64,000 nucleotides of DNA from Phormidium sp. FACHB-1136 (GTDB taxonomy: Bacteria > Cyanobacteriota > Cyanobacteriia > Phormidesmidales > Phormidesmidaceae): assembly GCF_014697375.1 (NCBI RefSeq), contig NZ_JACJRS010000007.1, forward strand, positions 1-64,000, read 5' to 3'. The notes beneath the pieces are model-generated. The model was given only the letters and a program-made list of their open reading frames with translations. It made no database searches and was not told where the DNA came from. The translations under genes and the position numbers were made by a program. Position 1 is the first letter of the stretch, and each line of letters starts with the position of its first letter. This document shows positions 36,129 to 44,994 of this stretch, piece by piece.

Positions 36129-36256
36129 GTAAATACAACAAAGCAGAGACGATTGAAAAACGCCTCCGAACACTCCAGAAAACGCGGATTGAAGTCTGCG
36201 TGGATGAGCCTAAAATTTGCCCGAAAACCCTGATTATCCACTCCGAAAGGCACTGT

Positions 36257-36275
36257 GGGCGAGAAAACCTCGCCC
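36257..36275. repeat. Short hairpin related to the gtagggg repeat family
   Basis: gggcgag-aaaac-ctcgccc: 7-bp perfect stem. The stem sequence is shared with the 31211 element. It lies upstream of the GTPase and after rbp on the minus strand, so it could end the rbp transcript (aaaag on the far side gives no T-run). Confidence 0.5.
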
Positions 36276-36331
36276 TTTTAACCGGGGTCAGCTAGCAGGG
36301 TTGAGGCTTAATTCCTGATCAGAACCCAGGG

Positions 36332-36640
36332 CTAGAGGGGGTTGTGGGAGAACCGATTGCTGCGACCAGGCCTATCCCCCCCGCTGCCACCATCATCGGT
36401 GCGGGGGCGGGCTTTGTTGACCCGCAGTTCCCGACCGAGCCATTCTGCCCCATCGAGTTCAGAGATAGCCTTGTCTTCATTTGCTTCGTCGGCCATGTCT
36501 ACGAAGGCAAAGCCGCGCTTACGTCCGGTTTCCCGGTCGATGGGCAGGCTAATACGGGTTACTTCGCCGTATTCGGCAAATACGTCCTTGATGTCGTCCT
36601 CAGAAGCCTGAAAGGACAAGTTCCCAATGTAAATAGTCAC
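36332..36640 (-). CDS. rbp: RRM-type RNA-binding protein (cyanobacterial Rbp)
   Basis: 102 residues with GTG start at 36638-36640, giving (V/M)TIYIGNLSFQASEDD. A ggagag site sits 5-6 bases upstream, and the longer upstream frame is not family-like. The single RNA-recognition motif has RNP2 IYIGNLSF at the start and RNP1 RKRGFAFVDM at about 40. It also has the conserved LDGAEWLGRELRVNKARPR, and a short Gly/Ser/Arg-rich tail (DDGGSGGDRPGR). Cyanobacterial Rbp proteins bind mRNA, help cold adaptation and are linked with localisation of thylakoid-protein transcripts. It follows recN on the same strand after 136 bases, more likely with its own promoter than in an operon. Confidence 0.92.
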   Translation of the reverse strand: MTIYIGNLSFQASEDDIKDVFAEYGEVTRISLPIDRETGRKRGFAFVDMADEANEDKAISELDGAEWLGRELRVNKARPRTDDGGSGGDRPGRSNRFSHNPL

Positions 36641-36776
36641 GAGTCTCTCCGAACCAAAACGTTGCAGGTTGGTGAATGTTGCACGGCTTCCGGGGTAGAA
36701 TACACCCCTTCCACAATCCTTGCAAAACATTTGCTGACATAATAGCCCATCACCTTTGAAATGGCAGTAGCCCAGT

Positions 36777-38696
36777 TCACACCTTGTCTTGAATCGGGTT
36801 TCTGGAGGCTTTGGCCCGAATTTGAGCCGCCTGGGAGAGCAGCGCTTCAGCAAAGGAAAGGGCGTCTTGATGGGTGGCTCCGCCTGCCAGTTGGGCCAGT
36901 TCCTCCCGCCGTTGATCGAGGCTGAGGGGCGAAATTCTCACCACCGTGCGGACGGAGGTTTCGTCGCTGGTTACATCTTGATTAATAGCTTTTGGATCCA
37001 TGTTTGATTGATTTTGAGTGCTGATGGCGTCATGCTCCTGGGACTTTGTTGCCGCACTCCCCTTGGCTTTACCCTTGGGCTGACGAGACTTGCGGGATTT
37101 GCCGTTCTTGGCTTCTGATGCGGTTTCTGGGATAGCGTCTGACGCAGTTTCCCCGATCACCTGCTTGTTGACGCGCCAGTGGTCATCGGCGAGGGCGGCC
37201 ACCATGGGCTGGTGGGTGACACACAAAACCTGGTGACGTTGGCCCAGTTGCAGCAGTTTTTCGGCAATGGCCTGGGCGACCCGACCCGACACGCCCACGT
37301 CGATTTCGTCAAAAATCAGCGTATCCACCGCATCCACCAGCGAAAAGCAGGCTTTCAGAGCCAGCAAAAAGCGGCTCATTTCACCCCCAGAGGCCGTTTC
37401 GGCCAGGGGTTGTAGGGGTTCGCCCGGATTGGGGCTAAACAAAAACTGAATGGCGTCGGCCCCGGTGGGGCCAGGGGCGGCGGGCTGGAGATCCACCCGA
37501 AACTGCACCCGCTCCATGGCCAGGGGCTTCAGTTCAGCGATCAGTTGGGCCTCCAATGTCTGGGCGGTGTTCTGGCGCAGATCGGTGAGCTTGGCGCAGG
37601 CTTTTGTCAGGGCTTCCTGACGTTTTCGGTAGTCCGCCTCCAGTTCCTCGATGGATTGTCCTTCGCCGGAGAGTTCCCCTAGTGCTTGGTTGACCTCGTC
37701 GCGGTAGGCGATCAGTTCCGGCAGGGTGCGGTGAAACCGACGACACAGCCCCTTTAGCTGACGGATGCGATCTTCCACCTCCCCTAGGCGCTGGGGATCG
37801 GCCTCTAGGCTGGCTCCGTAGACGTTGATGGCCCGTCCGGCTTCTTCTACTTGGGTGAGGGCCTCGCTGACCAGGGTCAAAATCGGGGTGATGGCGGGAT
37901 CGTAGCGCTCCATGTCAATCAAAATGCCCTCGGCCTTGCCCAGCAGGTCGGCACAGGCTCCCCCGGCGTCGCTTTCGTAGAGGATTTGGTAGGTCTGGTA
38001 GCTGTTTTGTTGTAGGTCAACGCTGTGGGTGAGGCGCTGCTGTTCCTGGTGGAGGTGATCCAGTTCGGCAGGGTCATCCAGGGTGGCCTGGGTCAACTCT
38101 TGTTGATGCAGTTGCAACAGTTCTAGGCGGTCTTGGCGATCTTGGTCAGCCTTGCGGCGGGCCTCTAGGCGACGTTTGGCCTGGGTTGCCCCTTCGTGGG
38201 CCTGAATCACCCGCTGCCGCTGTTGGGCAATGGCCTCTCCGCCAAAGCCATCTAGCCATTCCCGCTGGCGGTCATTCGACCCAATCTGCACCGTTTGGCC
38301 CTGGGCGGTAATTTCCACCAAGCGCTGCCGCAGGGATTCGAGTTCAGCCTTTGTGACCGCCTGACCATTCAAAAACGAACGGCTGCGTACCGAGGTTTTG
38401 TTCAGGGTAATTTCCCGCCGACAGATGACATCCTGTTCTGGAGTCGGCAGGTCTTGCTGCTGGAACCAATCCCGCAACCCGGTTGACAGGGCAAACTGGG
38501 CTTCCAGAACGGCTTTATCACGGCCAGATCGCACTAGACGAGCATTAACCTTGCCCCCCAGCACGGCGTCGATAGCGTCCAAAATAATCGACTTTCCCGC
38601 CCCGGTTTCCCCCGTTAGCACCGTCAATCCCGCCTGGAGGGAAATGTCCAGGGAATCAATCAAGGCAAAGTTTTCAATGCGAAGGGCGGTCAGCAT
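36777..38696 (-). CDS. recN: DNA repair protein RecN with a C-terminal-domain insertion
   Basis: 639 residues, longer than the usual 550-580. SMC-like ATPase: Walker A LTGETGAGKSIILDAIDAVLG at the N terminus (core GETGAGKS), Walker B LIFDEIDVGVSG and signature TASGGEMSRFLLALKA near 440-480. A coiled coil lies between, and VLCVTHQPMVAALADDHW is the switch histidine region. The final ~55-residue insertion between HWRVNKQVIG and RTVVRISPL is Lys/Ser/Gln-rich and low complexity (KSRKSRQPKGKAKGS), which accounts for the extra length. RecN tethers double-strand break ends. Start ATG 38694-38696. Divergent from the ABC1 kinase. Confidence 0.95.
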   Translation of the reverse strand: MLTALRIENFALIDSLDISLQAGLTVLTGETGAGKSIILDAIDAVLGGKVNARLVRSGRDKAVLEAQFALSTGLRDWFQQQDLPTPEQDVICRREITLNKTSVRSRSFLNGQAVTKAELESLRQRLVEITAQGQTVQIGSNDRQREWLDGFGGEAIAQQRQRVIQAHEGATQAKRRLEARRKADQDRQDRLELLQLHQQELTQATLDDPAELDHLHQEQQRLTHSVDLQQNSYQTYQILYESDAGGACADLLGKAEGILIDMERYDPAITPILTLVSEALTQVEEAGRAINVYGASLEADPQRLGEVEDRIRQLKGLCRRFHRTLPELIAYRDEVNQALGELSGEGQSIEELEADYRKRQEALTKACAKLTDLRQNTAQTLEAQLIAELKPLAMERVQFRVDLQPAAPGPTGADAIQFLFSPNPGEPLQPLAETASGGEMSRFLLALKACFSLVDAVDTLIFDEIDVGVSGRVAQAIAEKLLQLGQRHQVLCVTHQPMVAALADDHWRVNKQVIGETASDAIPETASEAKNGKSRKSRQPKGKAKGSAATKSQEHDAISTQNQSNMDPKAINQDVTSDETSVRTVVRISPLSLDQRREELAQLAGGATHQDALSFAEALLSQAAQIRAKASRNPIQDKV

Positions 38697-38900
38697 AGGG
38701 CCACAGGCAGGTCAAGCCTTGATTTTAGTACGAATACTTAGTGCGAATGTACTTTGGACGCTAACAACAGGACGGATATGCGCGGTTCAGAGTGGGGTAC
38801 TCTACACTGTCCCTCCGCCAAGACACCGTTACAATAGTTTACGGGAAGACTTCGGGGTTCATGTGTCCCTGCATCTCCTGGCTCTAGCACTGGGTTAACT

Positions 38901-40949
38901 ATGACTTCTAACGTGGCCGAAGAGACAACCCTATCGGGGAAGGCATCCATGACCGCAGACACCCTTGCGGTGGAGACGATCACGGTGGACAGTGAACCCA
39001 TTATCGAGACGCTGTCCTTGGCCCAGCGATCCCAGAATGCCAGCTATGCCAACGCCGGACGGCCCAACCGCCAGGATCCCTTCGAGGGGGTGGGCTACGA
39101 CCCCGATGCCATCGCCGCCTACTACCGCAAGCGTCCATTTCAGGTGATCTCGCGGTTTGTGGCGATTTTCTTGCCGTTGATTCGTTTTTTCGCCCAGCTT
39201 TGGCTAGATCGACGTGCCGGACGCAGTGAAGAACGCCAACAACAGCGGGCCACCCAACTGCGGGAAATGCTGACCCGCCTTGGCCCCGCCTACATCAAAA
39301 TTGGTCAAGCCCTCTCCACCCGGCCCGACCTAGTGCCGCCCCTATTCCTCGAAGAACTCACCCGCCTGCAAGACCAACTGCCCCCCTTCCCCAACAACCT
39401 GGCCCTCCATTTTATTGAGATGGAACTGGGTGCCCCCGCCAACGAAGTCTATGCAGAACTCTCCCCCGATCCCGTCGCTGCGGCATCTTTAGGACAGGTC
39501 TATAAAGGTCGCCTAAAAACCGGGGAAGCCGTGGCTGTTAAGGTACAGCGCCCTGGTTTGGCGGGGCGGATTACGCTGGATCTTTTTATCCTGCGCCGCC
39601 TCGCCCAATTTGTCACCCGCCGTGTGTCCCGTGTGCGGAGCGATCTGGTCGCCATCATGGACGAATTTGGCGAACGCATCTTCGAGGAAATGGACTACAC
39701 CCACGAAGGAGAAAACGCCCAGCGCTTCGGCCAACTCTACGGCCACCTGCCCGACATCTACGTGCCCCACATCTACCCCCAATACACCGGGCGGCGGGTG
39801 CTAACCATGGAATGGATCGACGGCATCAAGCTCACCCGCATTGACGAACTAAACCGCCTTGGCATCAGCGCCACCCATATGATCGACGTGGGGGTGCAGT
39901 GCTCTTTGCGGCAGTTGCTAGAGCACGGCTTTTTCCACGCCGATCCCCATCCCGGCAACCTGCTCGCCATGCCCGATGGCAAACTCGCCTACCTCGACTT
40001 CGGCATGATGAGCGAGGTGAAACCCCAACAGCGCTACGGCCTGATCGAAGCGGTAGTGCACATGGTCAACCGAGACTTTGAGGGGCTGGCGGGAGACTAC
40101 GTGAAGCTCGAATTCCTCACCCCCGACACGGATTTAACACCGATCATCCCCGCCCTGTCTGAGGTGTTTAACAATGCCCTAGGGGCCAGCGTCGCCGAGC
40201 TGAACTTTAAGAGCATCACCGACGAATTTTCGGCCCTGATGTACGAGTACCCCTTCCGGGTGCCCGCCTACTATGCCCTGATTATCCGCTCCCTGGTGAC
40301 GCTGGAGGGCATCGCCATCAACGTAGACCCGGAATTCAAAGTGCTCAGCAAAGCCTATCCCTACGTGGCCAAGCGCCTGCTGACGGATCCCTCCCCAGAA
40401 CTGCGCTCATCGCTACAGGATCTTTTATTTAAAGACGGTAGCTTCCGCTGGAACCGCCTCGAAAACCTGCTCCGCAACGCCCGTGGCAACGACGACTACG
40501 ACCTCGATCAAGTCCTCGACCAAACCCTAGAATTTCTGTTTTCTGAGCGGGGATCGTTCCTGCGGGATCGTATCGTGTCGGAGTTGGTCAACAGCCTTGA
40601 CCTCCTGGGCCAAAACACCCTACAAACTGTCACCACGTCGGTACAACGCCGCCTGGGCCTCAAACCCAAGGAATCCGCCGTCAACCTCACCCCCAACACC
40701 GACAGCGACCTCAGCCACCTGCTGCGGATTCTCGACATTCTGAAAGACACCAAGGGCTTTGATGCCACCAAGGTCGTCACGCGCATTCCTACAATTCTGC
40801 TGAAAGCCGAAACCCAAACCATGGGTCAACAGGTGGTTTCTGGCTTGGCTCAACGCGCCCTGGCCCGATTTATCCGCACAGTCCTCATGGAGGAAAGCTC
40901 CGCACCTTTACCAATACCTGCGTCCGCCCCCCTAGCCACAACCCGCTAG
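38901..40949 (+). CDS. ABC1/AarF-UbiB family atypical kinase
   Basis: 682 residues. A disordered N terminus (1-55) precedes DPFEGVGYDPDAIAAYYRKRP. The kinase-like fold has the KxGQ signature (IKIGQALSTRPDL), the Ala-rich nucleotide loop VAAASLGQVYKG and catalytic lysine AVKVQRP. The HADPHPGNL catalytic loop and DFGMM metal motif follow. Two C-terminal hydrophobic or amphipathic helices and a tail end the protein. Family members hydrolyse ATP and support quinone or other prenyl-lipid metabolism. In cyanobacteria and plastids they relate to plastoquinone/tocopherol and stress responses. Which lipid pathway this one serves cannot be told. Start ATG 38901; ATG 38949 also possible. Monocistronic and convergent with hflX. 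Confidence 0.93.
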   Translation: MTSNVAEETTLSGKASMTADTLAVETITVDSEPIIETLSLAQRSQNASYANAGRPNRQDPFEGVGYDPDAIAAYYRKRPFQVISRFVAIFLPLIRFFAQLWLDRRAGRSEERQQQRATQLREMLTRLGPAYIKIGQALSTRPDLVPPLFLEELTRLQDQLPPFPNNLALHFIEMELGAPANEVYAELSPDPVAAASLGQVYKGRLKTGEAVAVKVQRPGLAGRITLDLFILRRLAQFVTRRVSRVRSDLVAIMDEFGERIFEEMDYTHEGENAQRFGQLYGHLPDIYVPHIYPQYTGRRVLTMEWIDGIKLTRIDELNRLGISATHMIDVGVQCSLRQLLEHGFFHADPHPGNLLAMPDGKLAYLDFGMMSEVKPQQRYGLIEAVVHMVNRDFEGLAGDYVKLEFLTPDTDLTPIIPALSEVFNNALGASVAELNFKSITDEFSALMYEYPFRVPAYYALIIRSLVTLEGIAINVDPEFKVLSKAYPYVAKRLLTDPSPELRSSLQDLLFKDGSFRWNRLENLLRNARGNDDYDLDQVLDQTLEFLFSERGSFLRDRIVSELVNSLDLLGQNTLQTVTTSVQRRLGLKPKESAVNLTPNTDSDLSHLLRILDILKDTKGFDATKVVTRIPTILLKAETQTMGQQVVSGLAQRALARFIRTVLMEESSAPLPIPASAPLATTR

Positions 40950-40995
40950 TGATGAAAGTGTGTGTTGGCAGCAATAGCCCTAGCCCTGGTAGCCC

Positions 40996-42681
40996 TCACG
41001 GCACAGCGGCGTAGGCGATCAGTTGCAGGAGGCGCTGGCGTAGGGTATCTAGGCCCAGGCGTTCGGTGGCGGAGATGAACAGGGCGTGGGGGTATTCTTC
41101 CCTGGCTTTGATCAAGACATCGCTGCTAATTTCGTCGGATTTGTTGAACACCAGCAGCATTGGCCCCGGTGCGATGGGCATTTGGTTGAGGATCCGCATC
41201 ACCCAGTGGATTTGGTCGGCCCAGGCGGGGTGGGAGATGTCTACCACATGGAGTAGGGCGTCGGCCTCGGTGACTTCCTCTAGGGTGGCCCGAAAGGCGT
41301 CCATCAACGAAGCAGGCAGTTCTTCGATGAAGCCCACGGTGTCGGTGAGTACCAGGTGGGTGGTGGTGTGGGTATCGGGGTCGGTGATGGCGAGGCGGCG
41401 GGTGGTGGGGTCTAGGGTGGCGAAAAGCTGGTCGGCGGCATAGACCTCGGAATTGGTGAGGGTGTTGACCAGGGTAGATTTTCCGGCGTTGGTGTAGCCC
41501 ACCACGGCAATGGAGGGCAAGCTATCATCCTGGCGACGCTGGCGCAGGCGGGCACGGTGGGCCTGGAGTTGGTTCACCTCCTGCTGAAGTTTGTTGATGC
41601 GGCGCTGAATCGCCCGTCGCTCGGTTTCCAGCTTGGTTTCCCCAGGGCCACGGGTGCCAATGCCGCCCCCCAGTCGAGACATGGCCTTGCCCCGCCCGGT
41701 GAGGCGAGGCATCTGGTATTCCAACTGGGCCAGTTCCACTTGCAGCTTTCCAGCTCCGGTTTTGGCCCGCTGGGCGAAGATGTCGAGGATTAGTTCGGTA
41801 CGATCCACCACCCGCAGGCCGACTTGGGCCTCCAGATTCCGCACCTGAACGGGGGATAGATCGCGGTCAAACACAACTAGGTTGGCCCCCACGGTCTGGG
41901 CGGCTAGGGCCACCTCATGCACCTTCCCCGAACCGAGCACCGTTTGCGGATGGGGCCGAGGTCGCCGCTGCACCAGGGTATCTAGCACTTCGCCCCCGGC
42001 ACTGTCCACTAGGCGCTTGAGTTCTTGTAGACGTTGATGAAAGTGGTCGGCGTTGTGATCGTGGGTGTGCAGCCCCACCACCAGCACCCGATCCTGGTCG
42101 GTGTCTACCTGACGGGCGGTGAAGGCACGGCGGAAGTCTTCTTCCAGTTCCTCCACCCGCTCTAGAAAATGCTGACTGGCCAAATCCTCCACATCCAGCG
42201 CTTCCGACACCAGCCAGCGCTGCTCTGGATGGGGCACCAGATGGGCCAGGTAGGCCGATTGAATGTAGCCCGTAGACTGCCCACCCCGTCGCTTAAAGCC
42301 GCTGCCCGTCAACACCAGGGAGGCCAGCATATCCAGCCGTTGCAGGGCCATGGTGGTGAGGATGACATCCCCCGGTGGGTCGGCCTCGGTTTGGGTGGCA
42401 ATGCAGCGAATACCGCAGAGGCGATCATCGCCGTAGCGGGGCAGTTCTGTCAGAGGAATTTGGGTCTGCCGCAGGGTACCCACCCCCACCCGGATCACCT
42501 GTCCGCGACGATTTACGTAGGCACAGACCGGGTTGCCCACCTCCGTACTCGCCGCCGCCAACCGCTGGGCAAACTCCGGCGTGACGATGCAATCCCCCGG
42601 TAGCCGCTGGTGATACAACCGCTGCAACTGCTTAAGCTGACTGGGTTTCAGACCCTTGAGATTTCCGTAAACCGTTTCGAT
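40996..42681 (-). CDS. hflX: GTPase HflX, apparent non-AUG (AUC) start
   Basis: Ribosome-associated GTPase that rescues stalled 70S ribosomes. The HflX N domain carries VLVVGLHTHDHNADHFHQRL and the linker GRGKAMSRLGGGIGTRGPGE. The G domain has G1 VVGYTNAGKSTLVNTLTNSE, G3-like DTVGFIEELP and G4 NKSDEI. From memory of cyanobacterial HflX proteins, the N terminus should read METxYGNLKGLKPSQLKQLQ. Here that sequence is encoded (ETVYGNLKGLKPSQLKQLQ) but the expected initiator codon is ATC (42679-42681), with AAAGG at 42691-42695 nine bases upstream and an in-frame TAA immediately before. The first standard start in frame is TTG at 42625-42627, which would remove 18 conserved residues. I give the ATC start (561 aa). 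Confidence 0.9.
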   Translation of the reverse strand: METVYGNLKGLKPSQLKQLQRLYHQRLPGDCIVTPEFAQRLAAASTEVGNPVCAYVNRRGQVIRVGVGTLRQTQIPLTELPRYGDDRLCGIRCIATQTEADPPGDVILTTMALQRLDMLASLVLTGSGFKRRGGQSTGYIQSAYLAHLVPHPEQRWLVSEALDVEDLASQHFLERVEELEEDFRRAFTARQVDTDQDRVLVVGLHTHDHNADHFHQRLQELKRLVDSAGGEVLDTLVQRRPRPHPQTVLGSGKVHEVALAAQTVGANLVVFDRDLSPVQVRNLEAQVGLRVVDRTELILDIFAQRAKTGAGKLQVELAQLEYQMPRLTGRGKAMSRLGGGIGTRGPGETKLETERRAIQRRINKLQQEVNQLQAHRARLRQRRQDDSLPSIAVVGYTNAGKSTLVNTLTNSEVYAADQLFATLDPTTRRLAITDPDTHTTTHLVLTDTVGFIEELPASLMDAFRATLEEVTEADALLHVVDISHPAWADQIHWVMRILNQMPIAPGPMLLVFNKSDEISSDVLIKAREEYPHALFISATERLGLDTLRQRLLQLIAYAAVP

Positions 42682-42690
42682 AGCGCTAAT

Positions 42691-42695
42691 CCTTT
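42691..42695 (-). promoter_or_regulatory. Putative Shine-Dalgarno for hflX (AAAGG)
   Basis: AAAGG on the complement, nine bases before the ATC codon 42679-42681 and overlapping the in-frame TAA. It supports initiation at the non-canonical codon rather than at TTG 42627, which has no comparable site. Confidence 0.45.
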
Positions 42696-42724
42696 ATGAC
42701 AATTTGCAATGGTGAAACTGGGGA

Positions 42725-42873
42725 TGGCCCTCACCCTAAATCCCTCTCCCTGTGGGAGAGGGACTTTGAAATCGACTGCCTCTAACTCCCCTCTCCCCAT
42801 GGCAGAAGGGCCGGGGTGAGGGCTTCCTCTAACTCCCCTCTCCTCGTGGGAGAGGGGCCGGGGGTGAGGGCTC
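42725..42873. repeat. Cluster of hairpin repeats between hflX and ureD
   Basis: Three related units. Unit A is at about 42725-42765 (tccctctccc...gggagaggga). B (about 42776-42823) and C (about 42824-42873) are direct repeats built on ctctaactcccctctcc and ccggggtgaggg. Each unit can fold on itself, and A can pair with C (ggccctcaccc with gggtgagggc), giving a larger stem. This is a familiar style of interspersed palindromic element in cyanobacteria, with no coding content. Confidence 0.75.
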
Positions 42874-42935
42874 TAGATCTGGGGATATAAGGTATCATCC
42901 CTAATTATAAAAAACGCTCTAGCCCTGAGACACCC

Positions 42936-43838
42936 TTACCCCAAACGTGGCCACACCCGCGACGCCACCGCCGGACGCCCTAGATAAAGCGGACGCAACA
43001 CCTGCCACACCGCCACAAACCAACGGTGGGCCGCTTCGCTGGATGGGCCTCGGTAGCGACAGAGCACACCCTTTTGCAGGCGAGAAACCCCGACATCTCC
43101 CGACTGGTCGCTGGGCCAGAGTTCCCGTAGGAGGGCAACCTGGTCGGGACTGGGCATCCAACCGACAACGGCTAGGCTACCCACCACGGCATGACCCGCT
43201 AATCCATTAGGACTGTCCAAGGCCATACTGCCCCCCGCTACCTGCTGCCGATCCACCCACAGCGGTACATCCCCCTGCCATACCTCTAGGTCAGAGCGCC
43301 AGTGGCCTTGGGTAAATCGCTCTCCGCCCGCGCTGCGGCCAAACCGGGTGATATCCCAGCCGCACCAGATCGCTCCTTCTGCCAGGTTCACCCGCACCCG
43401 CTGACGATACCGGGCACCGCTGAACACAATGGTGTCCTGGGGAAACCACTCCAGAGTGCTCCCAGTGTCTAGGGTCAATGTGACGGTCTGTTGGGTGAGG
43501 TCAATGGCTTTGGTGTGTGCCACCGCCGCCCCCAGTCCGGCCCCGGTGCCGTAGATTTTGTTGGCTGCTGCGGTGGTAATTAGGGCGTGGCTGTGGGGAT
43601 AGGTTTGGGTGTCGATGGTGAGTTGGTCGCCGCCCACCATGCCCCCCGCCGTGTGGACGATCACGCTATGGCAGACCTCTGGCCCCTCTGGGTACAAGGG
43701 CCGCTGAACCTTGAGGGGCGCTTGGGTAAAGCTGCGGGCGGGGACAGTTTTTTGATCCCGCTGGCCGTAAATGAACTGAGCCTTGCCGTGCCAGCCCTGC
43801 CGCATGGCTGGTTCTGACGTTTCAATCTGTGTCACCAT
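42936..43838 (-). CDS. ureD: Urease accessory protein UreD
   Basis: 300 residues from ATG 43836-43838, with aagaga about 3 bases upstream; a longer frame to 43886 is not family-like. Family features: LKVQRPLYPEGPEVCHSVIV, HTAGGMVGGDQLTIDTQT, ALITTAAANKIYGTG, EWFPQDTIVFSGA, ITRFGRSAGGERFTQG and a tail VWQVLRPLYLGRP. UreD/UreH forms the scaffold for UreF and UreG in delivering nickel to apo-urease. No ureABC, E, F or G gene is adjacent; cyanobacterial urease genes are often scattered, so this need not be a relic. The coding frame is intact. The upstream region carries no recognisable NtcA site. Confidence 0.94.
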   Translation of the reverse strand: MVTQIETSEPAMRQGWHGKAQFIYGQRDQKTVPARSFTQAPLKVQRPLYPEGPEVCHSVIVHTAGGMVGGDQLTIDTQTYPHSHALITTAAANKIYGTGAGLGAAVAHTKAIDLTQQTVTLTLDTGSTLEWFPQDTIVFSGARYRQRVRVNLAEGAIWCGWDITRFGRSAGGERFTQGHWRSDLEVWQGDVPLWVDRQQVAGGSMALDSPNGLAGHAVVGSLAVVGWMPSPDQVALLRELWPSDQSGDVGVSRLQKGVLCRYRGPSSEAAHRWFVAVWQVLRPLYLGRPAVASRVWPRLG

Positions 43839-43992
43839 TTTCTCTTGACCCCGTTGTACTGCATCACACCGCCCAAGCCTAGACACCGCCCCAAGCTAGG
43901 TGAGGAGCCAATCAAAGAGAGTTTGCAGGGTCAGCCGCAATCCCTCTGCAAAGGTGGGCCGAGGCAGCATCGTGTCCGATGTATCCACCACC

Positions 43993-44607
43993 TCAGGGAG
44001 GCGGAGAACCCATCGACACCGAGGAAAACTCGGTCATCCGGGTTTGGGTGCGAAGGTTTTGGCAGCGCATCAGTTCTGTTTGGGTGGGCACCCGACGACC
44101 CTCTAGGGCAGGTACCGTTTCGATGGCGCGAATCAGGGCATTGGCGGCATCGGTTTGGCTATAGCCCCGCCGTTGGGCCACCTGCACCGCCCGATCATCG
44201 GCGGCGATCTCCGTTTGGGGGCCAGTCACGCCGCGCCACAGTTGCCAACCCGCCAGGGCCGTCACACCCCCCGCCGCCAAGAGGCCAACGGCGTCCCCCT
44301 GCATCAGTTCCAGCACTCCGCCAGCCACCCCAGCCCCCGCCAGCAATTGGTAGCCGTTGGGCTTCAGCAGGTTGGCCAGCATCACCCAGCTAATGGTGCG
44401 GAGAAACAGCAAATCCCGTTCCGCCACGCTGAGGTGTTGCCACAGATCCATATTGAGGGTGAGGGGGTGGCTAGGCTGCCAGGGGCGCGGAAATTTGGCC
44501 TTGATCACCGGAATTTGGCGATCATTGAGGATGATTTTAATTTTCATCCGGGCTGAAGCTGGCATGAGTTCCTTCAGCCGCGCAATTTCAGTGTTGGGGT
44601 TGACCAC
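43993..44607 (-). CDS. DUF3318 family membrane protein
   Basis: 204 residues with GTG start at 44605-44607. The opening NPNTEIARLKELMPASARMK, then FPRPWQPSHPLTLNMDLW and LSVAERDLLFLRTISW, match the cyanobacteria-restricted DUF3318 family as I recall it. Two hydrophobic segments follow (WVMLANLLKPNGYQLLAGAG and LLAAGGVTALAGWQLW). A C-terminal helix (YSQTDAANALIRAIETVPALE) and a Thr/Ser/Pro tail close it. Function unknown. It lies 154 bases upstream of ureD on the same strand and is divergent from petF across 387 bases. Confidence 0.8.
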   Translation of the reverse strand: MVNPNTEIARLKELMPASARMKIKIILNDRQIPVIKAKFPRPWQPSHPLTLNMDLWQHLSVAERDLLFLRTISWVMLANLLKPNGYQLLAGAGVAGGVLELMQGDAVGLLAAGGVTALAGWQLWRGVTGPQTEIAADDRAVQVAQRRGYSQTDAANALIRAIETVPALEGRRVPTQTELMRCQNLRTQTRMTEFSSVSMGSPPP

Positions 44608-44994
44608 AGCAAGGACTATCCCGACAAATTATCTGAATGGAGGCTACCCTAGCCTACCATAGGTACTCAGTTCCCATGGCCAGGGCCAACTGCCGCACGA
44701 TCAGCCACGATCAGCAATGCACCTAATGGCCTCAAGCCGTGGGATAACTCACGCCGCTGTGAGGGTTACTCAGGCCGCTGGGTTGTAGGCAACACCTATA
44801 AGCAAACCCATCGATATTCTATGGTTTTGATTACGAATCCCGTTCAGCCAGCCGGGAAAAAGACAAGACAGGCTTCAGGTTTTCCCGTAGTATCAGAAAT
44901 GTGTTGGATCTGCCGTGGGCAATCCCTGGAACCACGATTCCTAGGACGTTTTCTCGGTAGACAGTCAATCTGTATTTGATGAAAGGATAGCATC
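44608..44994. other. Divergent promoter region of DUF3318 gene and petF
   Basis: 387 bases. petF has a clear purine-rich ribosome site (gaaagga, about 44981-44987). A -10-like tagtat lies at about 44889-44894, but I see no convincing -35 or NtcA/Fur box. No small gene or RNA recognised. Confidence 0.4.
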
